Shown: in pieces, positions 44,783 to 51,830 of the stretch | Position numbering within the stretch: position 1 is the stretch's first letter | How the letters are laid out: every line of letters starts with the position of its first letter | Assembly (NCBI RefSeq): GCF_008364625.2 | Contig: NZ_CP126604.1 | Location: 2,294,001-2,358,000, forward strand | DNA: 64,000 nucleotides | Direction: 5' to 3' | Source: Enterobacter dykesii | GTDB lineage: Bacteria > Pseudomonadota > Gammaproteobacteria > Enterobacterales > Enterobacteriaceae | Translations under genes and position numbers: made by a program | Notes under the pieces: generated by a model | Database searches by the model: none | Told to the model about the DNA's origin: nothing | Seen by the model: only the letters and a program-made list of their open reading frames with translations

Positions 44783-45940
44783 ATGAAAACAGTAAAAATC
44801 AGTGCGCTCAGCGCCGCTATCCTCCTCGGCAGTTTTGCCTCGACGGCCGCGTGGGCCGCCGACGGTGAAACCGTGGTTATCGGTCTGGCAGGCCCGCTCA
44901 CCGGCCCGTCTGCCCGTATCGGTAAGGATCTGGAGAACGGCGCGCAGCTGGCCATTGACGACATTAACAAGCAGCACCCGACCATCGGCGGCAAAGCGGT
45001 GACCTTCAAACTGCAGTCCGAAGACGATCAGTCCGACCCGCGCACCGCCGTGGCCGTGGCGCAGCGTCTGGTGGATAGCGGCGTGGCGGGCGTTGTCGGT
45101 CACTGGAACACCGGTACCAGTATTCCTGCGGCACGCGTCTATCACGATGCGGGCATCGCACAGGTGGCACCGGTCGCGACCGGTCACGCCTATACCAAAC
45201 AGGGTTTTGATACCAGCTTCCGCGTGATGGGCCACGACGACGACGGCGGTCAGCTAGCCGGCCAGTACGCGGTCAATACGCTGAAAGCCAAACGCATTGC
45301 GGTGATCGACGACCGCACCGCCTTTGGTCAGGGGCTGGCGGACCAGTTCATTAAATCCCTTGAAGCGCAGGGCGTGAAGGTTGTCGATCGTCAGTACGTT
45401 GATGACAAAACGGTGGACTTCAGCGCCGTGCTGACCGCCATCCGGAGTAAAAACGCCGATCTGATCTTCTTCGGCGGCGTCGACAGCCAGGCCGCACCGC
45501 TGGCGCGTCGTATCAAACAGCTGGGCATGAACGCCACGCTGATGGGCGCAGGCGGATTTGTCAGCCAGACGTTCCTGCAGCTGGCGCAGAAAGAAGGCGA
45601 AGGCGTGGTGGCGCTGGAGCCGGGTCTGCCCGTTGACCAGATGCCGGGCGGTAAAGCGTTCGAGCAGGCCTATCAGTCCCGCTACCACACCCATATCGAA
45701 CTGCACGCCCCGTTCGCCTATGACGCCACCCGCGTGCTGGTTGCGGCGATGGAAAAAGCAGACTCCGTTGAGCCGTCCGACTATCTGCCCGCCCTGCGCG
45801 CCATCAGCTACTCCGGCGTCACCGGCCAGATCGCGTTTGATAAAGAAGGTAACCTGAAATCGCCGTCCTTCACCGTTTACAAAGTTGTCGACGGCAAATG
45901 GCAGCCGCAGACCGTGCTGGGTGGCGCAAAAGCGAAGTAA
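44783..45940 (+). CDS. Branched-chain-type ABC substrate-binding protein
   Basis: 385-aa periplasmic binding protein of the LivJ/LivK type (Peripla_BP_6). Signal peptide MKTVKISALSAAILLGS, cleaved after AWA. The mature start DGETVVIGLAGPLTGPSA and the segment GVVGHWNTGTSIPAARVYHDAGI resemble Leu/Ile/Val-binding proteins. The ATG at 44783 (GGGAAATACA upstream) is chosen over a long extension from 44675 inside the LivF gene. Ligand unknown: the following hydrolases point to 2-amino-thiazoline-4-carboxylate, a carbamoyl amino acid or a similar compound. Confidence 0.88.
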   Translation: MKTVKISALSAAILLGSFASTAAWAADGETVVIGLAGPLTGPSARIGKDLENGAQLAIDDINKQHPTIGGKAVTFKLQSEDDQSDPRTAVAVAQRLVDSGVAGVVGHWNTGTSIPAARVYHDAGIAQVAPVATGHAYTKQGFDTSFRVMGHDDDGGQLAGQYAVNTLKAKRIAVIDDRTAFGQGLADQFIKSLEAQGVKVVDRQYVDDKTVDFSAVLTAIRSKNADLIFFGGVDSQAAPLARRIKQLGMNATLMGAGGFVSQTFLQLAQKEGEGVVALEPGLPVDQMPGGKAFEQAYQSRYHTHIELHAPFAYDATRVLVAAMEKADSVEPSDYLPALRAISYSGVTGQIAFDKEGNLKSPSFTVYKVVDGKWQPQTVLGGAKAK

Positions 45941-45958
45941 CGCAGCGAGGGCAATGTG

Positions 45959-46441
45959 ATGAGTGATAATAACGAGCTGGGCATTCTCGCCCGCCGCAAA
46001 ATTGAAGCAGAAATTATCAAGCCAATTTATGAAATCCTGGTGCGCGAGATAGGGAAAACCCGCGCCCAGGCGGTCATTGGCGAGGCCATTGAGCAGGCCG
46101 CGATTGACGCAGGCAAAGCGTTTGCCAGCAAAGAACCCAACGGCACGGACGTAAAGAGTTTCATCGCCCTGCAGTATCTGTGGGAGAAAGATAACGCCCT
46201 GGACGTGAAGGTGATCGACGCCGACGACCAGCAGTACAACTACAACGTGACCCGCTGCCGCTACGCGGAGATGTATCACGAAATGGGGCTGGGCGAGATT
46301 GGTCATCTGCTCTCCTGCGCGCGCGATGAAAAATTCATCGTTGGCTATGCGCCGGACGTGAAGCTGACCCGCACGACCACCATCATGCAGGGCGGCGCGT
46401 GCTGTGATTTTCGCTACCGCAGCAGTAAGGACAAGCCATGA
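45959..46441 (+). CDS. L-2-amino-thiazoline-4-carboxylate (ATC) hydrolase family protein
   Basis: 160 aa. It resembles the ATC hydrolase family (AtcB/TsB of Pseudomonas), which opens the thiazoline ring of L-ATC to give N-carbamoyl-L-cysteine. Typical features are an N-terminal helix (IEAEIIKPIYEILVREIGK) and Cys/His-containing segments: VTRCRYAEMYHEMG, LSCARDEKFI and the C-terminal QGGACCDFRYR. Recognition is from memory. The start at 45959 has GCGAGGG upstream. It overlaps the amidohydrolase gene (ATGA), the same pairing as in the Pseudomonas ATC pathway. Confidence 0.78.
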   Translation: MSDNNELGILARRKIEAEIIKPIYEILVREIGKTRAQAVIGEAIEQAAIDAGKAFASKEPNGTDVKSFIALQYLWEKDNALDVKVIDADDQQYNYNVTRCRYAEMYHEMGLGEIGHLLSCARDEKFIVGYAPDVKLTRTTTIMQGGACCDFRYRSSKDKP

Positions 46442-47664
46442 TCCGCGTCAACGCCGAACGGCTGTGGTCAACGCTTGAGATGATGGCGCAGATCGGCGGC
46501 ACGCCCGCCGGTGGCGTGACCCGTCTGGCGCTGAGCGAGGAGGATCGTATTGCGCGTAACCTGCTGCGCGACTGGGCGCTGGACGCGGGTTTCACCTGCG
46601 ACGTCGACAGCATGGGCAATATGTTTATCCGTCGCGCCGGGAAAAACCCGCAGCTTGCCCCGGTCATGACGGGTTCACATGCGGATACCCAGCCGCTGGG
46701 CGGTAACTACGACGGGGTTTACGGCGTGCTGGCCGGGCTGGAGCTGCTGCGAACCCTTAACGACCATAACGTTGAGACTGAACGTGATGTTGTGCTGGTG
46801 AACTGGACTAACGAAGAAGGCGCGCGCTTTGCGCCAGCCATGCTCTCTTCAGGGGTCTGGACGGGACAGTTTAGCGAAGCGTACGCCCATGCCCGCGCGG
46901 ATAACGATGGCATCACCGTGGGCGAAGCGCTGGAGAGCATTGGCTACCGGGGTGAAACCCCTGCCCGCGCCTTTCCCGTTCACGCCTGCTACGAACTGCA
47001 CATCGAACAGGGCCCGATCCTGGAAGATGAGGCCATCGATATCGGGTTAGTCCGCGCGGCAATGGGCCAGCGCTGGTTTACCCTGACGCTGGACGGATTC
47101 GCCGCCCACGCGGGCACGACGCCGATGCACAGCCGCCGCGACGCGCTGACCGCCTTCGCAGAGCTGGCGCTGAAGGTGGAAGAGATTGGCTATCGGCATG
47201 CGCCGGACGGACGCGCGACGATCGGCATGGCGAAGGTAACGCCAAACTCGCGCAACGTTGTGCCGTCCCGCGTGGAATGCAGCGTTGAGTTTCGCCACCC
47301 TATGCAGCAGGCGCTGGAAGCCATGGAAGCGGCGCTGCATAAAGTGGCTGAAAGCCTCAGCCTGCGCGACGTCGCTGCTGCCGTTGAGCGCATCTTTGAC
47401 TACGCGCCCATTGCGTTTGATGTCAAATGCCTGGCGCGTTCGGAAAAGGCCGTGGCGGAACTGGGCTATTCGTCGAAACCGATGGTCTCCGGTGCGGGAC
47501 ACGACGCCTGCTATGTCAGCAAAATTGCGCCCGCCAGCATGATCTTTATCCCCTGCGTGAAAGGCATCAGCCATAACGAAGCGGAAAGGATCCTGCCAGA
47601 GTGGTCGGAGAAAGGGGCGAATGTGCTATTGCATAGCGTCCTGTCCGCGGCCCTGGAGAGATAA
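46438..47664 (+). CDS. Zn-dependent amidohydrolase, N-carbamoyl-L-amino acid type (AtcC-like)
   Basis: 408-aa M20-family hydrolase (HyuC/AllC/AtcC group). Metal-binding motifs are GSHADTQPLGGNYDGVYG, NEEGARF, a mid-protein LHIEQGPILE and C-terminal SGAGHDACYVS. These enzymes release ammonia and CO2 from N-carbamoyl amino acids; with the ATC hydrolase homologue upstream, N-carbamoyl-L-cysteine to L-cysteine is the likely step. Other carbamoyl amino acids or ureidoglycolate-type substrates remain possible. Last gene of the operon, followed by a strong hairpin. Confidence 0.85.
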   Translation: MIRVNAERLWSTLEMMAQIGGTPAGGVTRLALSEEDRIARNLLRDWALDAGFTCDVDSMGNMFIRRAGKNPQLAPVMTGSHADTQPLGGNYDGVYGVLAGLELLRTLNDHNVETERDVVLVNWTNEEGARFAPAMLSSGVWTGQFSEAYAHARADNDGITVGEALESIGYRGETPARAFPVHACYELHIEQGPILEDEAIDIGLVRAAMGQRWFTLTLDGFAAHAGTTPMHSRRDALTAFAELALKVEEIGYRHAPDGRATIGMAKVTPNSRNVVPSRVECSVEFRHPMQQALEAMEAALHKVAESLSLRDVAAAVERIFDYAPIAFDVKCLARSEKAVAELGYSSKPMVSGAGHDACYVSKIAPASMIFIPCVKGISHNEAERILPEWSEKGANVLLHSVLSAALER

Positions 47665-47670
47665 AACGGT

Positions 47671-47697
47671 GCGAAAGCAGAGGAGCTCTGCTTTCGC
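47671..47697. terminator. Perfect hairpin after the ATC-type operon
   Basis: gcgaaagcagag / ctctgctttcgc, 12 perfect base pairs with loop gag. No T-run on the plus strand. Confidence 0.6.
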
Positions 47698-47726
47698 CAG
47701 AATCTACACGGCAACGCGTCGGCTGA

Positions 47727-47985
47727 GATGCCGTACGCAGGGTTGAGGGCCAGCAATACCGACGGGTGTTGAACGATCCCTCGCACGCCCAGCTCAGCAA
47801 TCGCCAAAAACCACAGCGCCATGAGCGGGCCAAATATTTTCCCTATTCGCGCAGTGCCAAAAGGCTGAAGAAGAAACAGCGCCCGACTTTGCCTTTCTCC
47901 ACCAGAAGCGACATCAGGGCCATGATGCCCCCCTCGCCATGATTATCAATTCGTATGGCGAAGGCGGCATATTTTCCAGCAAGAG
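47727..47985 (-). pseudogene. Remnant of a Kup-family potassium transporter gene
   Basis: Translating the minus strand gives two pieces in different frames. From about 47985: KYAAFAIRIDNHGEGG then IMALMSLLVEKG. From about 47858: IGKIFGPLMALWFLAIAELGVRG, then VLLALNPAYGI. Both match consecutive parts of Kup proteins (about 620 aa) on either side of a missing stretch of roughly 50 residues, with an in-frame TAG at 47843-47845 between them. No start, no 3' end. It is debris of a deleted kup paralogue, and explains part of the 374-bp gap between the hydrolase gene and smvA; nothing else is seen there. Confidence 0.7.
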
Positions 47986-48038
47986 TCAGATAATCCTATA
48001 AAAAACATAGCCCATCTGCCCCAACCGCGCGCCCTGTA

Positions 48039-49526
48039 TTACTGCGGCTTGACCTTCGCCAGGCTGAACCAGATCCCTACCGCCAGCAACAGCAGCATGC
48101 CGCCCGCGCTGCCCAGCGCCACGCTGTGCGAGGTGATAAACGCGCTTTTCGCGGCCTCAATCACCGGCTCTGCCAGCGTCGGGGTCAGATCCTGCGCCAC
48201 CTTCATCGCCTCACCAATGGATGACGAGGCCTTATCGACGAGCGAGGCGTTCAGCCCCTGCGGCAGGTCAATCGACGCCGAGAAGCTGCGGGTCAACAGC
48301 AGACCAAAGATGGCGATCCCCAGCCCGGCGCCCAGCTCATAGGACATGGTTTCAATGGCCCCCGCAGCGGCGGCTTTCTCTTTCGGCGCAGCGGCCATAA
48401 TCGCCGAGGTCGAGGCCAGCAGCGCGCTGGCGGCGCTAAAGCCGAGCAGAACCATCAGGGCAGAAGCCAGCAGTTGCTGCGTGCTGAAATCAAGCATCGA
48501 CAGGCCGATAAAGCTAACGGCGCTGAGCCCCATTCCGCCAGCCGCGACGATGCGTAGCCCTAAACGCCCCACCAGCACACCCGCGATCGGGCCGCTAAAC
48601 CCGCTCGCCACCATCAGCGGCAGCATGAACATTCCCGCTTCAAACGGCGTAAAGCCATGAACAAACTGCAGCTCCTGGGCCATCAGCAGCTCAAACCCGA
48701 CCAGGGCAATCATGGCGGTCATCGCCATCACCACGCCGCTCAAAATGATGCGATGGCAGAACAGACGCATGTCGATCATCGGTACGCGAGCGCGGAGCTG
48801 AATACGCACGAAGATAAACAGCAGCACCGAGCCGGTCACCAGCGCGGAGGCGACCAGCCACGGTGACAGCGCGCCTTTTAACGCGGTTTTGGCGCTGTAG
48901 ACCAGCAGCAAAACCGCCACAATCAGCATAACGGCATGGCTGATATTCAGCGGCTGCTCCGGGCGCCCCTGCTGAGGTGGCACAAAACGCGCGGCCAGCG
49001 AAACCACCACCAGCACAATCGGCACGTTGATTAAAAACACCGATCCCCAGTAAAAATGCTCGAGCAGCATACCGCCAATCAGCGGACCAAACGCCGCGCC
49101 ACCGGATCCCACCGCAGCCCAGACGCCGAGCGCAATATTCCGATCCCGCGCGTCGATAAACAGCGTGCGGATCCCGGCAAGCGTAGCCGGAATAATCATC
49201 GCCGCGCCGATTGCCAGCGAGGCGCGCGCCGCAATCAGCCACCCTGCTGACGGGGCAAACGCTGCCGCGAGCGACGACAGGCCAAACAGCGTGCTGCCAA
49301 TCATGAGCAGGCGTTTAAAACCGATGCGATCACCCAGGGCGCCCATCGGCAGCACCATCCCCGCCATCACCAGCGAGTAGATATCGATGATCCACAATAA
49401 TTCGTTACCGCTGGCACCCAGCGTCATGCTCAATGTTGGCGCCGCCACGTGCAGCACCGTCGCGTCGATCGCCACCGGGATATACACCAGCACGATAATC
49501 ACTAACGCTAACCACTGACGAAACAT
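48039..49526 (-). CDS. smvA: MFS multidrug efflux pump SmvA
   Basis: 495-aa, 14-helix drug:proton antiporter of the EmrB/QacA type. It exports methyl viologen, acriflavine and cationic biocides such as chlorhexidine and octenidine. Motif-like segments are LLWIIDIYSLVMAGMVLPMGALGDRIG (read as LLWIIDIYSL and MGALGDRIGFKR). The start ATG at 49526 has AAAAGGAAATTT upstream. In Salmonella smvA lies beside ompD and yddG; here the ATC-type cluster and a kup remnant separate them. The divergent TetR gene is its repressor SmvR. Confidence 0.92.
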   Translation of the reverse strand: MFRQWLALVIIVLVYIPVAIDATVLHVAAPTLSMTLGASGNELLWIIDIYSLVMAGMVLPMGALGDRIGFKRLLMIGSTLFGLSSLAAAFAPSAGWLIAARASLAIGAAMIIPATLAGIRTLFIDARDRNIALGVWAAVGSGGAAFGPLIGGMLLEHFYWGSVFLINVPIVLVVVSLAARFVPPQQGRPEQPLNISHAVMLIVAVLLLVYSAKTALKGALSPWLVASALVTGSVLLFIFVRIQLRARVPMIDMRLFCHRIILSGVVMAMTAMIALVGFELLMAQELQFVHGFTPFEAGMFMLPLMVASGFSGPIAGVLVGRLGLRIVAAGGMGLSAVSFIGLSMLDFSTQQLLASALMVLLGFSAASALLASTSAIMAAAPKEKAAAAGAIETMSYELGAGLGIAIFGLLLTRSFSASIDLPQGLNASLVDKASSSIGEAMKVAQDLTPTLAEPVIEAAKSAFITSHSVALGSAGGMLLLLAVGIWFSLAKVKPQ

Positions 49527-49549
49527 AAATTTCCTTTTCTTTCAAAACA

Positions 49550-49617
49550 TGGACACATGTCCAGGATGCGATCCTACGTAAAGTTGAACGAGTGTCCAGC
49601 TTTTTGTTACACTCGTT
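49550..49617. promoter_or_regulatory. Candidate SmvR operators in the divergent smvA/smvR promoter
   Basis: Site 1: tggaca-ca-tgtcca (49550-49563), a 14-bp inverted repeat next to the smvA start. Site 2: aacgagtgt (49587-49595) and acactcgtt (49609-49617), nine-base-pair arms 13 bases apart. gtgtcca occurs again inside site 2. Both lie in the 116-bp divergent promoter, where a TetR-type repressor would act. Confidence 0.5.
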
Positions 49618-49642
49618 TCATTCCCATTGAGAGTGAGTAAAG

Positions 49643-50236
49643 ATGCGATATCTGAGCAAGGATGAACGGCGGGAAGCCATCTTACAGGCCGCCATGCGCG
49701 TGGCGCTGACCGAGGGACTGGCGGCAATGACGGTACGCCGCGTTGCGGCTGAAGCCGGAGTCGCGACCGGACAGGTTCACCATCATTTTACCTCCGGCGG
49801 GGAGTTAAAATCCCTGGCCTTCGTACGGTTGATTCGCGAGCTGCTGGATGCCGATGTTGCGGGTAAACAGGCCGGCTGGCGGGAACAGCTCCATGCCATG
49901 CTCGGCAGCGATGACGGTAGGTTTGAGCCCTATATTCGCCTGTGGCGTGAGGCGCAGATCCTGGCCAGCCGTGATGCCGACATCAAAGGCGCGTATGTGA
50001 TGACCATGGAGATGTGGCACCAGGAAACGGTGGCGCTTATCAAAGCAGGAACGGAGGCCGGAGCATTTCATCCGGGCGATCGGGCGGAAAATATTGCCTG
50101 GCGCTTGATTGGGCTGGTGTGCGGCCTTGACGGAATGTATATCTTAAACATGCCTGAAATGGACGAAGCCGCCTTTAACAACCATCTTGATACATTAATC
50201 ACGCTCGAGTTGTTTTCTGGCCCGTCTCATCAGTGA
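49643..50236 (+). CDS. smvR: TetR-family repressor SmvR
   Basis: 197 aa. N-terminal TetR helix-turn-helix (LTEGLAAMTVRRVAAEAGV then ATGQVHHHFTSGGEL), then a helical ligand-binding domain. It is divergent from smvA by 116 bp. In Klebsiella and Enterobacter, loss of SmvR raises SmvA and cationic biocide tolerance; the gene here looks intact. Confidence 0.9.
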   Translation: MRYLSKDERREAILQAAMRVALTEGLAAMTVRRVAAEAGVATGQVHHHFTSGGELKSLAFVRLIRELLDADVAGKQAGWREQLHAMLGSDDGRFEPYIRLWREAQILASRDADIKGAYVMTMEMWHQETVALIKAGTEAGAFHPGDRAENIAWRLIGLVCGLDGMYILNMPEMDEAAFNNHLDTLITLELFSGPSHQ

Positions 50237-50240
50237 TGTT

Positions 50241-50268
50241 GCCGGGTGGCGGCGACGCCCTACCCGGC
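50241..50268. repeat. REP element between smvR and the CitT-like gene
   Basis: gccgggt / acccggc palindrome with inner ggcg/cgcc arms, ending five bases after the smvR stop. It is the classical enteric REP form, placed between convergent genes, where it can stabilise both 3' ends. Confidence 0.75.
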
Positions 50269-50293
50269 CTGCGTTTTACCGTCTCCTGGCCCG

Positions 50294-51733
50294 TTAAGAC
50301 TGCAGCATGCCGTGCTGCATCAGGAAACCCCACCAGGGAATGCCGAGGAACATGTGGATTAAAAACGTGCACAGCGCCACGAGCGTGCCTATTGTCCACC
50401 ATGAACTGATGTCGTTATACCCGGCGGCGAAGATAATCGGCCCCGCTGCGCCGCCATAGTGCGTGATGCAACCCCCATAAGAGTTGGAAAACAGAATGGC
50501 GAGGGCAAGCAGAACGGGTGCCGTTCCGGTGACCAGCCCCACGGTGGCAAAGACCGGCACCATCGCCGCGACGTACGCCCCGCCGGAGGCAAAGAAATAG
50601 CGAACCAGCACGCTGAGAAACACGATAATAACGATGGTCATATACCCCGCGCTGAGAAAATCGAGGTGCGTTGACAGGAAATCAGCCAGCCAGCGGAAAA
50701 ATCCCTCCTTGCTCAGCGTGGCGCTCAGACCGATGATGCCCCCGTACCACATGAGGGTATTCCAGCCGCCTTTGTTTTTCTGTACATCGCTCCAGCCGAT
50801 AATATTAAACAGCAGCGCTGCCCCCATCGCGATAATGGCGACGGCGGATTCATTTAGCCCAAGGTGACGCGAGAAGATCCAGCCTAATAACGCGGCGATA
50901 AAAATCACCACCAGCCCCTTCTCTTTGAGGCTCATTGCACCGAGGCTTTGCAGACCGTTGGTAGCAATCGCGACATTATCAATCTTTTTAATTTCCGGCG
51001 AGGCAACGCGGTAACAAATATAGGGGATAATACACAGCATCAATAACCCCAACGGTGCACCCGCCAGCATCCAACCGATCCAGCTAATATGAATATGGAA
51101 AATGTCGGAAATAAGCTGTAGCGCTAACGCGTTCCCGGCAAAACCGGTTAAAAACATATAGCTGGTCGTTTTAGTCACCATATAGACATTGACCATTAAA
51201 TAACGGCCGGCCTTGCGCGGTGACTCTTGTGGCGTTGAGCCTAATACCGTCGCGATACTGTTAATAATAGGGAAAACCACTCCACCTGCCCGCGCGGTAT
51301 TTGAGGGCGTGGCGGGTGCCAGCACCAAATCCAGCAAGGCGGTTACATAACCCAGCCTCAGCGTCGTGCTGCCAAATTTCAGGATAAACCAGTAAGCAAT
51401 CCGTTTCCCCAGACCGGTGGTGACAAACGCCGCGCTAAGCGTAAAGGCGCTAAACACCAGCCAGGTTGTGCCTGAGGCGTATCCGCTAAGAACGTCCATG
51501 GATTTCACGGGAGAATCGGGGAATTTGGTCACGGTAAAACAGGTCAATGCGACCGCGACCAGCATGATGACGGGTTCAGGATAGGGTTTAATGACCAGCC
51601 CAACGATGGCCGAAAGATATATACCTGCCAGTATCCACGCCTCTTTGGTTAACCCATCAGGTGGAGGAATAAATATTGATAAAAATATTATTACGGCAAG
51701 TAAGATTGTTTTTAAAACATTGGAGTTAAGCAT
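50294..51733 (-). CDS. CitT/TtdT-like di/tricarboxylate transporter (DASS family)
   Basis: 479-aa membrane protein with at least 11 predicted helices, divalent anion:Na+ symporter/antiporter family. The two SNT-type ion-binding motifs appear as APATPSNTARAGGVV and ILFSNSYGGCITHYGGA. CitT exchanges citrate for succinate, TtdT tartrate for succinate. It is the last gene of the citrate lyase operon (97 bp after the aconitase gene), so the substrate is likely citrate, aconitate or another tricarboxylate exchanged for a product acid. Confidence 0.85.
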   Translation of the reverse strand: MLNSNVLKTILLAVIIFLSIFIPPPDGLTKEAWILAGIYLSAIVGLVIKPYPEPVIMLVAVALTCFTVTKFPDSPVKSMDVLSGYASGTTWLVFSAFTLSAAFVTTGLGKRIAYWFILKFGSTTLRLGYVTALLDLVLAPATPSNTARAGGVVFPIINSIATVLGSTPQESPRKAGRYLMVNVYMVTKTTSYMFLTGFAGNALALQLISDIFHIHISWIGWMLAGAPLGLLMLCIIPYICYRVASPEIKKIDNVAIATNGLQSLGAMSLKEKGLVVIFIAALLGWIFSRHLGLNESAVAIIAMGAALLFNIIGWSDVQKNKGGWNTLMWYGGIIGLSATLSKEGFFRWLADFLSTHLDFLSAGYMTIVIIVFLSVLVRYFFASGGAYVAAMVPVFATVGLVTGTAPVLLALAILFSNSYGGCITHYGGAAGPIIFAAGYNDISSWWTIGTLVALCTFLIHMFLGIPWWGFLMQHGMLQS

Positions 51734-51830
51734 ATCTCACCCATGAGAAAAGGGTCCCTGAATAGCGGAGGCCGCTCCTGAGAGAAGCCCCCACCGATAA
51801 AATATCGTTTATCAAATATAAAAATGACAA

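Noticed and set aside
48657-49250. Plus-strand ORFs inside smvA rich in His/Arg
   Set aside because: Shadow frames of the membrane protein gene, with no start signals.
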